From positions 1 to 9,038 of the forward strand of contig DASUFH010000227.1 in NCBI GenBank assembly GCA_036274645.1: a stretch of 9,038 bases of DNA, in the 5' to 3' direction. The DNA is from DASUFH01 sp036274645. GTDB taxonomy: Bacteria > Acidobacteriota > Terriglobia > 20CM-2-55-15. Shown one piece after another: positions 1-7,900 of this stretch. The notes under the pieces are model-generated. The model was not told the DNA's origin, did not search any database, and saw only the letters and a list, made by a program, of their open reading frames with translations. Made by a program: the position numbers and the translations under genes. Every line of letters starts with the position of its first letter. Position 1 is the stretch's first letter.

Positions 1-789
1 GGTCCCGTATTGCCCTTCGAGCTTTCCCGAGCAACTGACGAGGCCGGGCCGGGGCGCCTGAATTCCGGCTGGCGCTGCCGCCGGCGGCGCCGATGGCGAC
101 GGTTGGGTTGGCCCCTCCGGCGCGGCAGGGAGCAGCATCCCGCCGCTGACCCACACGTTGCGATCACCAGCGAGACGAACCTGGTAATCCATGTCCCTGA
201 TGTCGACGATTTCTCCCGATTCCACCTTCCCGTCGCGAAGCACCTGGACCCGCTCGTGAAGGTCGAACAGACCGACGGCGCGGTCGCGAGCGGTCAACGG
301 CCCGATGCGGCGAAGACCTGAAGGATACAGCTTGATGGCCTCGCTCCCGTCCCGCGCGCGGACCCGGTAATCGTTGCCATTCATGTCGATGATCTGCGCA
401 ATGACCCATGTCTCGCCGGCGGTGACCAGAACGCTGTCGCCAACCCGGAAACCGTTGGCGTCCGTTCCGGAACCCGCAGCGCTCCGAACGGCGCCCTGGC
501 TCGGGGATTCCAGGGAACTCTGAACGTGGCACAACCCCATGAGGATCCGCAGGTCCGCCCGGGTGGAAACGCTGCGCTGAAGCGGCCGGCCGCCCGAAAA
601 CGAGGCCATTTCACAGGTATCGGCCTCACCCGGCCCCGTACAGGACGTGACCTGAAATGTCATGCCCGCCGGACATTGATACATCGTGTTCAACAAGGGC
701 TCCGTCGCCTGGGCCCCCAGCGACACCACTCCTGCGGCAATGATGAACAGGCGCAGGAGCGTTCGCGTACCTCTTGAAGGTCGGTTCAT
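1..789 (-). CDS. Exported protein of unknown function with two SH3/Tudor-like repeats (partial, C-terminus outside window)
   Basis: I do not recognise this gene as a named family. The frame is open for 263 codons from the ATG at 789 to the left window edge with no stop, so the C-terminus is missing. Residues 1-29 look like a Sec signal peptide: Arg-rich start, hydrophobic stretch LLRLFIIAAGVVSLG, then an A-Q-A cleavage-type site before TEP. A Cys-containing segment follows (Cys39, 50, 59 and 87). Residues 113-163 and about 175-222 are two related beta-rich repeats. Each has V.V near its start, I(I/V)D, then (N)DY(R/Q)VR, as in small SH3/Tudor/agenet-like barrels. Residues 223-250 are a Pro/Ala-rich linker, and a new segment begins at SCSGKLEGQYG (from 252). 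The protein probably acts in the periplasm or outside the cell. The start is chosen because the signal peptide begins there; no strong Shine-Dalgarno is visible. The gene is transcribed divergently from trxA. That it is coding is well supported; its function is unknown. Confidence 0.8.
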   Translation of the reverse strand, partial: MNRPSRGTRTLLRLFIIAAGVVSLGAQATEPLLNTMYQCPAGMTFQVTSCTGPGEADTCEMASFSGGRPLQRSVSTRADLRILMGLCHVQSSLESPSQGAVRSAAGSGTDANGFRVGDSVLVTAGETWVIAQIIDMNGNDYRVRARDGSEAIKLYPSGLRRIGPLTARDRAVGLFDLHERVQVLRDGKVESGEIVDIRDMDYQVRLAGDRNVWVSGGMLLPAAPEGPTQPSPSAPPAAAPAGIQAPRPGLVSCSGKLEGQYGT

Positions 790-802
790 ATCGTAGAAAT
801 CG

Positions 803-811
803 ATCGTAGCA
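803..811 (-). promoter_or_regulatory. Possible extended -10 promoter element for the divergent exported-protein gene
   Basis: Read on the minus strand, this is TGCTACGAT: a TGn extension followed by TACGAT, which matches four of six positions of the TATAAT consensus. No good -35 hexamer lies 16-18 bp upstream. If used, transcription would begin near position 796, leaving a leader of only a few bases before the ATG at 789. That fits the absence of a visible Shine-Dalgarno. This is inference from a short motif in a high-GC genome. Confidence 0.25.
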
Positions 812-994
812 CGTCGAGCCCGGACATCACTGAACGGAGTCATCGGTTTCAACATATGGCGCTCTGTGGCGGAATGATACCTGCGGGATTGATTCCAGAG
901 ATGCGATTTTTGCCAATCAAGGACGTTCGCCCCGGCGGCCCCTGGCGCCGTCAGCCGGGAAGCGAGTTCATATGGAGGAAGGAGCCCCCAGTCC
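812..994. other. Intergenic stretch with no recognised gene
   Basis: Together with the elements at 995-1252, this makes up the gap of about 500 bp between two divergent genes. I see no coding signal here. The only short open frame (plus strand, 856-1044) runs into the inverted repeat and has no ribosome binding site or family resemblance. One weak inverted match, CCCGGC (931-936) with GCCGGG (954-959), encloses further GC-rich sequence. It has no T-tract and is not called a terminator. Confidence 0.5.
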
Positions 995-1149
995 CCCACT
1001 TAATCGTTAATTGTTGGCTGTTCACCATTAACTGTTGCACTTGATGGCATTGGTCCTTCCGTTGACTGAAAGGACCAACGCCCCCATTTTGCCAACCGAC
1101 CAGGTAAAGCAGTTAATGGTGAACAGCCGACAATTAACGATTAAGTGGG
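995..1149. repeat. Long inverted repeat with 39-nt arms built of degenerate 7-bp units
   Basis: The left arm (995-1033) is the reverse complement of the right arm (1111-1149) at 38 of 39 positions. The one difference, T1015 against G1129, would be a U-G wobble in a plus-strand transcript. Pairing continues inward with a few mismatches to about 1043/1101. The centre has its own hairpin: TTGGTCCTT (1050-1058) pairs with AAGGACCAA (1070-1078), with GGC/GCC outside it. The AT-rich arms stand out from the GC-rich surroundings. From 998 to 1039 the left arm reads as six consecutive 7-mers, all with TT at positions 3-4, close to YGTTAAY (for example CGTTAAT, TGTTCAC, CATTAAC). No transposase or flanking target-site duplication was seen. 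It lies between divergent genes, upstream of the trxA promoter. It could be a non-autonomous repeat family, a structured RNA, or a cis-acting hairpin. Confidence 0.85.
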
Positions 1150-1200
1150 AGACTGGATTTCCCGGAACTCCAACGGCTGTCCCTCCTGGCCCGCCCAGCC

Positions 1201-1215
1201 GCCCCGGCCCGGGGC
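1201..1215. other. GC-only palindrome just upstream of the trxA promoter
   Basis: GCCCCGG and CCGGGGC form a perfect 7-bp palindrome around a single central C. It sits 7 bp before the -35-like hexamer. It could be an operator or a DNA/RNA hairpin. It is followed by CATATGA and not a T-run, so it does not look like an intrinsic terminator. In a genome this GC-rich it may be fortuitous. Confidence 0.35.
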
Positions 1216-1222
1216 CATATGA

Positions 1223-1252
1223 TTGACAATCCCTACCGCGGTCCGCTACTTT
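1223..1252 (+). promoter_or_regulatory. Probable sigma70-type promoter for trxA
   Basis: A perfect TTGACA -35 hexamer (1223-1228) is followed after 18 bp by TACTTT (1247-1252), which keeps the important first T, A and last T of a -10 box. Transcription would start near 1259, about 25 nt before the trxA ATG, a normal leader length that includes the ribosome binding site. The hexamers are the direct observation; promoter use is inferred. No other comparably good promoter was seen before the downstream genes purA, PP2C and protease. Confidence 0.55.
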
Positions 1253-1275
1253 TACTTGTTTGGTTGAGACGAATT

Positions 1276-1280
1276 GGAGG
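1276..1280 (+). promoter_or_regulatory. Shine-Dalgarno site that fixes the trxA start
   Basis: GGAGG lies 4 nt before the ATG at 1285. It favours that ATG over the upstream in-frame ATG at 1219, which would add 22 residues not expected in a thioredoxin and would begin upstream of the proposed transcription start. Confidence 0.75.
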
Positions 1281-1284
1281 AAAC

Positions 1285-1614
1285 ATGGGAGCGAACACAA
1301 TCGAGATCACGGACACGAATTTTGAATCGGAAGTCCTGCAATCGGCGGAGCCCGTCTTGATCGATTTCTGGGCCGCGTGGTGCGCCCCATGCCGCGCGCT
1401 GGCGCCGACCGTTGACGCCATTGCCGATCAGTATCATGGCCGCGTAAAGGTCGGGAAACTGGATGTGGACAACAATGCCGCCACGGCTTCGCGATTCAGC
1501 ATCCGTGGAATCCCGACCCTTCTGGTCTTTAAAGGCGGCCAGGTCAAAGAACAGATTGTGGGAGCGGTCGGCAAAGACGTGATTGCCAAGGCGCTCGACA
1601 AGCATCTGGGGTGA
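1285..1614 (+). CDS. trxA: Thioredoxin
   Basis: Small cytoplasmic thiol-disulfide oxidoreductase of 109 residues, the usual thioredoxin length. It would reduce protein disulfides using electrons from thioredoxin reductase, which is not in this window. The fold landmarks are present: a buried Asp at residue 27 in VLIDFWA, the redox site W32-C33-A34-P35-C36 followed by R37, the KLDVD strand (59-63), and the cis-proline loop GIPT with P77. The active site is WCAPC, where the classical form is WCGPC. This single conservative variant also occurs in other bacterial thioredoxins and should leave activity intact. The start is set by the GGAGG site 4 nt upstream. A sigma70-like promoter lies just upstream, and purA begins 39 bp downstream on the same strand, so the two may be co-transcribed. 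Confidence 0.95.
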   Translation: MGANTIEITDTNFESEVLQSAEPVLIDFWAAWCAPCRALAPTVDAIADQYHGRVKVGKLDVDNNAATASRFSIRGIPTLLVFKGGQVKEQIVGAVGKDVIAKALDKHLG

Positions 1615-1653
1615 AGTTCCCCGTAAAATCCACAGCCGGAATATAAGCCCGCC

Positions 1654-2934
1654 ATGAAGAAGAATCTTGCAGTTGTCGGTGTGCAATGGGGTGATGAAGG
1701 CAAAGGCAAGATCGTCGACATCCTCAGCGCGAACTTTTCCTGTGTGGCCCGTTATCAGGGCGGTCACAACGCGGGCCACACAGTAAAGGTCGGTTCGCTG
1801 ACCCGTGTTCTCCATCTGATCCCTTCGGGCATATTTCATGCCGATGTGCACTGCGTGATCGGCAACGGCGTCGCGCTGGATCCTGAGGCGTTCCTCGAAG
1901 AATGCGCCATGCTGGAAGCCGCCGGAACGAACGTCGCGGGCCGGTTGTTCATCTCCAACCGCTGTCACCTGATTCTTCCCTACCATCGCGCAGTGGAAGG
2001 CGCCATGGAACAATCGCTCGGCGAGGGCCGGATCGGAACGACCTCGCGCGGCATCGGCCCCGCATACGAAGACAAAGCGGGACGGCGCGGCCTGCGTGTA
2101 TGCGATCTGCTCGAACCGGAGGGGCTCGACGCGAAGATCCGGCAGCAGGTCGATGACAAGAACCGTACGCTCCGGAGCTTCGGCGCCACTTTGATCGACC
2201 CCGAGCCGATCTGCAGCGCCTACAGCGCATACGGCGCCAAACTCCGCGCTTTCGTGGTCGATACTTCGACCTTGCTGAACGGTCTGATCCGCGCCGGCAA
2301 GACCATTCTCTTCGAGGGCGCGCAGGGCACCCTGCTGGATCTTGACCACGGAACATTTCCATTTGTGACGTCCTCGAGCGCCGCGGCCGGCGGCGCGGCC
2401 ACGGGACTCGGCATCGCGCCCAAACACGTCCACGCGGTCATGGGTGTCGCCAAAGCGTACACGACGCGCGTGGGAAGCGGACCATTTCCAACGGAAGCCG
2501 AGGCCGGCGATGACGCCCGGATCCGGGAACGCGGACGCGAGTTCGGCGCAACCACCGGACGTCCCCGGCGTTGCGGCTGGTTCGATGGGCCTGCCGCGCG
2601 TTATGCCGCGGCGATCAACGGTCTCGACAGCCTGGCGGTCACCAAACTCGACGTGCTGGACACGTTCGCGGAGATTCCCTTCTGTGTGGGATACACCTAT
2701 AAGGGATCCCCGCTCAATGAGTTCCCTCCTGATGCGGCAACACTCAGCCGGATCGAACCTCAATACCGCGCCTTCAAAGGCTGGACCACATCGACGTCCG
2801 GTATTCGCGAATGGAAAGACCTTCCGAAGGCTGCCCAGGACTACCTCAAACATCTTTCCGAATTTGTAGAAACTCCGATTGCCATGGTCTCTACCGGAGC
2901 GGAGCGCGACGACACGATTCTGATCAAGAACTAA
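1654..2934 (+). CDS. purA: Adenylosuccinate synthetase
   Basis: Catalyses the GTP-dependent joining of IMP and aspartate to adenylosuccinate, the committed step from IMP to AMP in purine synthesis, in the cytoplasm. The 426 residues match the family's usual length. Hallmarks appear in order: the P-loop-like GDEGKGK at 13-19 with catalytic Asp14 (E. coli Asp13); GGHNAGHT with His42 (E. coli His41); GRIGTTSRGIGPAYEDK (125-141) for IMP binding; EGAQGTLLDLDHGTFPFVTSS (221-241); GPFPTE (276-281); FGATTGRPRRCGWFD (297-311); the guanine-specificity segment TKLD (330-333); and STGAERDDTI near the C-terminus. Every key motif is intact, so the enzyme should be active. The start gives the standard N-terminus reaching the first motif, although the ribosome binding site is weak. 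It sits 39 bp after trxA and 75 bp before the PP2C gene. Confidence 0.98.
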   Translation: MKKNLAVVGVQWGDEGKGKIVDILSANFSCVARYQGGHNAGHTVKVGSLTRVLHLIPSGIFHADVHCVIGNGVALDPEAFLEECAMLEAAGTNVAGRLFISNRCHLILPYHRAVEGAMEQSLGEGRIGTTSRGIGPAYEDKAGRRGLRVCDLLEPEGLDAKIRQQVDDKNRTLRSFGATLIDPEPICSAYSAYGAKLRAFVVDTSTLLNGLIRAGKTILFEGAQGTLLDLDHGTFPFVTSSSAAAGGAATGLGIAPKHVHAVMGVAKAYTTRVGSGPFPTEAEAGDDARIRERGREFGATTGRPRRCGWFDGPAARYAAAINGLDSLAVTKLDVLDTFAEIPFCVGYTYKGSPLNEFPPDAATLSRIEPQYRAFKGWTTSTSGIREWKDLPKAAQDYLKHLSEFVETPIAMVSTGAERDDTILIKN

Positions 2935-3009
2935 GACTTAACAATTCTTTACCGCCCGCCGAAGCGCCGGATTCATACTTCATAGCGTCAATATAGCGAT
3001 GGGCGAAGA

Positions 3010-4911
3010 ATGAAAGAGAATCGTTCCCGGTATAACCTTTTTCGAATTCTTCTGCTGGCGGGTTTCCTGCTGGGCGTAGCCTTGCTCGTTCAGACCGCCT
3101 CCACCTATTTCTATGTCTACCGGAATCTGGTCATCGGCGCGGCGGTGCGGGAAGCTGACAATCGGAATCAATCGCTGCAGGTCGTATTGCGTGGCGTCCA
3201 GGATCGCGCCACTGCGGAAGCAGCCACAGCCACTATTGAGGACCTTCTTGAAGCGTGGAACCGAGATCAGAAGCAGGTCGCCTGGATCCGGTTGATCAAC
3301 CAGAAGGGAGAGAGTCTGGTCAGCGTGGGTTCGGTCAAGCCGACCCCCGACCTCTGGTCGCGAGTGGGTCGTCCGGTGGAGGAACGTCACAGCCAACCGG
3401 TCATCGAAAAGACCGACGCAGGCTCCGCGGTGGTGGAGATATACGGAATTCCCGTTGTGCCGCAACGGGGGGGATTTGGGGCAGCAACGTTTGGCGCCCG
3501 ACGAGGAACGCCGCTCCCCGCTGACCCGGCCGCTCCGCGATCCGGCGGCGCCGGTGTCGAGCCCGTCGGGACACGTGGCGTTCAACCTGGCCTTTTGGGA
3601 ACCGGCCCTGGCGAACCGGGCTCGCGCACGGGCGCGCCACGGGGACCCGAGGGAGGACCGTCGACCGGAGAGCGCGGCGCTCAACGGGGAGAAGGCCCCT
3701 CATCCGGGCGGGGCCCCGAAGCGGGAGGACCCCGCAGCGGATTCGGTGATCCATTCCGGGGGGGGGCGCCAGGCCCGCCTCCGGACGGCGGATTCGGCCG
3801 AGTGGCCGAGCCCGCGCCCCAGCGCGCCGGCGGCGCGGCCGAAACGACTCCAACTCCCCAGCGCTCCGGCGTCACACCCGGAACAACCACGCCGGCGCAG
3901 CGCGCCGGCGGTAATCGTGGCGGACCGCGTCGCGGGGAGAAACCTCCGGTCGCCCTTGAAATCGCCATTCCGCTGACAAGCGTCTCCGGACCGTTTGCGT
4001 CGCTGCGCAGAACACTCATCGTGGGAGTGGGAACGTCTCTGGCCCTGATGGCGTCGCTTGTCCTGATTGCGCTGCGCCTGCCGCATCACTTGCGCAGCCA
4101 GCAGATCGAAGCGCAACTGGAACTCGCGCGACGTGTCCAGACGGACCTGCTCGCCCCTCCCTACGCGGTGTCGCCGCAAATCGACTTCTCTCTGGAATGT
4201 ATTCCCGCCGGCGAAGTCGGTGGGGACTTCTGCGACGTCTTCAGCGCCGACAATGGCCGCGTCGCGCTGATCCTGGGCGATGTCTCCGGTAAAGGGATTT
4301 CAGCTGCCCTCTTAATGGGCCTCATTCACGGCGCGCTCCATTCCGTTTCCTGGACGGATTCCCCCGCCGCGCATGAAAACGCCACCCGGCACCTGAACGA
4401 ATTGCTCTGCAAAAAAACGGCCCGGGAGCGCTTCTCCAGCCTGTTCTGGGCGTACTTTGATCCGCGCGAGTCGACGCTCCATTACATCAACGCCGGGCAC
4501 CTGCCGCCGTTGCTCATCCGGCGCCGGAGCGGATCGGATTCCGGGAATCTTGAAGTCCGCAGACTGGAAGCCGGCGGAACGGTTCTGGGCCTGCTTCCCG
4601 GCATGGCCTATCAACAGGCTCAGGAGCTGATTGAAGAAGGCGATCTACTCGTGATTTTTTCTGACGGATTCAGTGAAGCGGTCAATTCCCGCGAAGAGGA
4701 ATTCGGCGAAGATCGCATGCTGGACGCCATTCGTGACTGCTGGGACAAGTCCGCCGAAGAAATCCGCGATACCGCGCTGGACCGCGTGCAGGCGTTCATC
4801 GACAACGCCCCACCCAACGACGATCAGACCCTGATTGTGGCCCGGTTTCAGAACCTCGTGGCGCGCCGGACAGAGACCTCTTCGGCCGGCCACCGGGGAA
4901 TCGCTGTCTGA
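3010..4911 (+). CDS. Membrane-anchored SpoIIE/RsbU-type PP2C phosphatase with extracytoplasmic sensor
   Basis: Predicted Mn/Mg-dependent Ser/Thr phosphatase of 633 residues. Its family usually dephosphorylates STAS-domain anti-anti-sigma proteins in partner-switching signalling. Domain order: short basic N-terminus; membrane helix 1 (about 11-30); an extracytoplasmic region (31-333) with a Cache/PAS-like look; membrane helix 2 (about 336-356); a short linker helix containing the family's typical LELARRVQTDLL segment (370-381); then the phosphatase domain (about 390-613). Metal-binding aspartates appear in GGDFCDV (404-410), GDVSGKG (423-429), SDGFSEAVN (551-559) and NDDQTL (603-608). Residues 152-311 are an unusual Gly/Pro/Arg/Ala-rich insert between two predicted sensor strands, EIYGIPVV and ALEIAIPL. 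No kinase or STAS partner gene is in the window. The start is the only ATG that precedes helix 1; no strong ribosome binding site is seen. The phosphatase call is secure; ligand and target are unknown. Confidence 0.92.
   Translation: MKENRSRYNLFRILLLAGFLLGVALLVQTASTYFYVYRNLVIGAAVREADNRNQSLQVVLRGVQDRATAEAATATIEDLLEAWNRDQKQVAWIRLINQKGESLVSVGSVKPTPDLWSRVGRPVEERHSQPVIEKTDAGSAVVEIYGIPVVPQRGGFGAATFGARRGTPLPADPAAPRSGGAGVEPVGTRGVQPGLLGTGPGEPGSRTGAPRGPEGGPSTGERGAQRGEGPSSGRGPEAGGPRSGFGDPFRGGAPGPPPDGGFGRVAEPAPQRAGGAAETTPTPQRSGVTPGTTTPAQRAGGNRGGPRRGEKPPVALEIAIPLTSVSGPFASLRRTLIVGVGTSLALMASLVLIALRLPHHLRSQQIEAQLELARRVQTDLLAPPYAVSPQIDFSLECIPAGEVGGDFCDVFSADNGRVALILGDVSGKGISAALLMGLIHGALHSVSWTDSPAAHENATRHLNELLCKKTARERFSSLFWAYFDPRESTLHYINAGHLPPLLIRRRSGSDSGNLEVRRLEAGGTVLGLLPGMAYQQAQELIEEGDLLVIFSDGFSEAVNSREEEFGEDRMLDAIRDCWDKSAEEIRDTALDRVQAFIDNAPPNDDQTLIVARFQNLVARRTETSSAGHRGIAV
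3463..3942 (+). other. Low-complexity Gly/Pro/Arg-rich insert in the phosphatase sensor, with two G-runs
   Basis: This encodes residues 152-311 of the PP2C protein. It has no predicted secondary structure and recurring (P/A)QR(G/A/S) units at residues 151, 224, 270, 283 and 296. A 14-bp direct repeat (CAGCGCGCCGGCGG at 3820-3833 and 3898-3911) and runs of seven G (3467-3473) and nine G (3758-3766) show how the region could expand or slip. The QR units occur in the same frame before, between and after the G-runs, which argues that the annotated frame is the real one throughout. Confidence 0.7.
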
Positions 4912-4966
4912 ATCGGCTCAAAGAGTTCCCTGCCGGAAAGAATGGCGGCAATGAAACAATGAAGCG

Positions 4967-7900
4967 ATGAACGGATACTATCGCTTTCCTGCAATCCATC
5001 ACGGCGACGTCTATTTCATATCCGAAGACGACATCTGGACCGTTTCCGCTTCCGGCGGTATTCCCCGCCGGCTGACCGCGGGTCTGGGAGAGATGGGGAA
5101 GATCGCCATCTCTCCGGACGGTCAATGGCTTGCAGCGACCGCGAGAGAGGAACGACGGCCGGAAGTGTATATCGCTCCCGCCGAAGGGGGCCCGCTCAAG
5201 CGCCTCACCTACTTCGGCGCGGACTCGACCGTGCGCGGATTTTCCCCGGACGGCGAGATCCTGTTTTCGTCGAACGCGTCGCAACCGCTGGGACGCATGT
5301 ACCGGATGTATCGGATCGCCGTCGACGGCGGCGCGCCAAAGCAGTTCCCTTACGGTCCCGCCACCGACATCGGATTTGGCCCGAATGGCGGACTCGTGCT
5401 GGGACGGCATACCGCCGATCCGGCCCGCTGGAAGCGGTACCGCGGAGGAACGGCAGGCCGGATCTGGATCGACACTGCCGGCGAAGGGCAGTTTCATCCT
5501 CTGACCCAGCTGGATGGGAACCTCGCCAGTCCGATGTGGATCGGGTCGCGCATCTACTTTCTTTCCGACCACGAAGGAATCGGAAATATCTATTCCTGCA
5601 ACACTGAAGGGGAGGATCTCCGGCGGCACACCGATCATGAGGAGTATTTCGCGCGGTGGGCATCCACGGATGGCCTCCACATCGCTTACCAGTGCGGCGC
5701 AGACCTCTACACACTCGACCCGCAGACCGGCGCTGTCCGCAAGGTGGAGATCGCGTGGCGCGGATCCTCGACCCAGACGCAACGCCGCCACGTTTCCGCG
5801 GAGCGTTATCTGGAAAGCGTCGCGGTCCATCCGGCGGGGCATTCTCTGGCGGTGGAATGCCGCGGAAAGCCGCTGACCTTCGCGTTGTGGGAGGAGTCGG
5901 TCCAGCAGCATGGCGCGACAGACGGGGTGCGCTATCGGCTGCCGCAGTGGCTCAACGACGGCGCGACTCTGGTCACGGTGAGCGATTCGTCCGGGGAGGA
6001 GCGACTGGAAACGTTCGGCCCGCTCGCGGCGCCTTCACTCAAGGAACTCGACCTGGGTCGCGTCGCCGCCATGACCCCATCGCCGACGTCGAGTCTGGTC
6101 GCCGTAACCAACCATCGTCAGGAACTGCTTCTCGTCGATGTGGCCGCCGCCTCCATGCGGCGGCTGGATTACAGCGCCTATCGTCCGATTGACAGCGTCG
6201 CCTGGTCCCCCGATGGCGCATGGCTGGCCTATCCGTTCAGCGTAAGCCGCGAAACCAGCGCGATCAAACTGGTCCACATCGCCACAGGCCTCGCATTCCT
6301 GGCGACAACGCCGGAATTCCGGGATTTTGCTCCAGCTTTTGACCCATCGGGCCGGTACCTGTACTTTCTTTCGCATCGCACGCTCGATCCCGTTTACGAC
6401 AGCTACTATTTCGATCTGAACTTTCCTCGCAGCATCAGGCCGTACCTGATCATCCTCAACCGGGACGAGGGCTCTCCGTTCATTGCCAAACCCCGCGGCT
6501 TCGGCGACAAACCCCGCAAGGCGGAGGCCGTGGAACCGGCCGGACCGGCGGCGGTCCGAATCGACGAGGACGGAATTGCGGACCGAATCCTGGCATTTCC
6601 AGCGGCCGACGGCGTCTATCGCCAGATTGCCGGAGCGGGTGAAAAGGTGTTCTTCACGCAGTTCCCCATTTCCGGATCGCTCCGCCGGGACTGGCTCGAC
6701 ACCGACACCCGCGGGGGGGATCTGCAGTGTTTCGACTTCTCCACCCAGAAGATCGAAACCGCGCTCAGTGACGTCTTGAGCTTTGTCATTTCCCGCGACG
6801 GTTCGACACTCGTCTATCGAAGCGGGCGGCGTCTGCGAGCCGTCAACGCGTCGGCAAAACTCGAAAAACCGTCCGACGATATACCCTCCCGCCAGTCCGG
6901 CTGGATTGATCTCGGACGCCTCCGCGTGTCCATCGATCCGCGGCAGGAGTGGAGGCAGATGTACCGCGACATCTGGCGGCTCCAGCGGGAATTCTTCTGG
7001 GTCGAGGACATGTCGGGAGTCGATTGGCTCCGGGTTCATGAGCGTTACCAGCCGCTGCTCGATCGCGTCTCCACCCGCGCCGAATTCTCCGATCTGATCT
7101 GGGAGATGCAGGGCGAACTTGGCACGTCGCACGCCTATGAGTTCGGCGGTGACCACCGGCCGCCCCCCGGCGTCACCCAGGGCTATCTCGGCGCAGACTT
7201 CCTGTTTGACAGCGCCGAAGGCTGCTATCGCGTCGCCCACGTCGTGAGCGGCGACTCCTGGGAGCGCGATCAGAATTCCCCGCTGCGGACCCCGGGGGTG
7301 AACCTTCAGGAAGGAGACCGGCTGCTGGCCGTGCGCGGGCGCGAGTTGAGCGCGTCCGTCACTCCGGAATCACAACTCGTCAATTTCGCCGGCCTTCCCG
7401 TTGAACTTGCCGTTGCCCGCGCGGACGGAAGCGACATGCGCCGCGTCACCGTCACGGCTCTGTCTGACGAGACACCGGCCCGGTATCGAGAATGGGTCGA
7501 AGCGAACCGCCGCAGGGTCCATGAACAGACGGCAGGAAGATCCGGGTATGTGCACATTCCCGACATGGGTCCTCGCGGCTATTCCGAGTTTCATCGCTAC
7601 TACAGCCTGGAAGCGGAACGCGATAGCCTGATCATCGACGTACGCTACAACGGTGGAGGACACGTCTCCTCGCTCATTCTCGAAAAGCTCGCGCGCAAGC
7701 GCCTGGGCTATGACTTCTCGCGCTGGGGCGCTCCCGTGCCTTATCCGCCCGAATCGGTGCTTGGACCGATGGTCGCCATCACCAACGAACACGCAGGCTC
7801 CGATGGGGATATGTTTTCGCACGCGTTCAAGATGCTGAAACTCGGGCCACTGGTGGGCAAGAGAACGTGGGGCGGTGTGATCGGCATCTCGCCCAGGTAT

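Noticed and set aside
1028..1300. Short frames on both strands across the inverted repeat (1028-1300 minus, 1035-1226 plus, 856-1044 plus)
   Set aside because: They read through the palindrome arms and promoter, have no ribosome binding site, and encode low-information peptides.
1285..1614. WCAPC active site as a novel thioredoxin class
   Set aside because: It is a known conservative variant of WCGPC, and the rest of the protein is ordinary thioredoxin.
1252..2853. 533-residue open frame on the minus strand opposite trxA and purA
   Set aside because: The plus strand encodes two complete, motif-perfect enzymes over the same bases. The antisense frame lacks stops because of high GC, and its product is Arg-rich with no family features.
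2999..3013. Four-codon frame ATGGGCGAAGAATGA whose stop overlaps the phosphatase start
   Set aside because: Too short and without a ribosome binding site; translational coupling cannot be argued from this alone.
3455..3976. 173-residue plus-strand frame inside the phosphatase insert, considered as evidence of a frameshift pair between the two G-runs
   Set aside because: The annotated frame is uninterrupted and keeps the QR(G/A/S) units before, between and after the G-runs; the alternative frame has no such continuity.
4796..5911. 371-residue minus-strand open frame opposite the phosphatase end and protease start
   Set aside because: Overlaps well-supported coding sequence; product has no recognisable domain. 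Same for the 401-residue frame at 6035-7240 and the 270-residue frame at 7370-8182.
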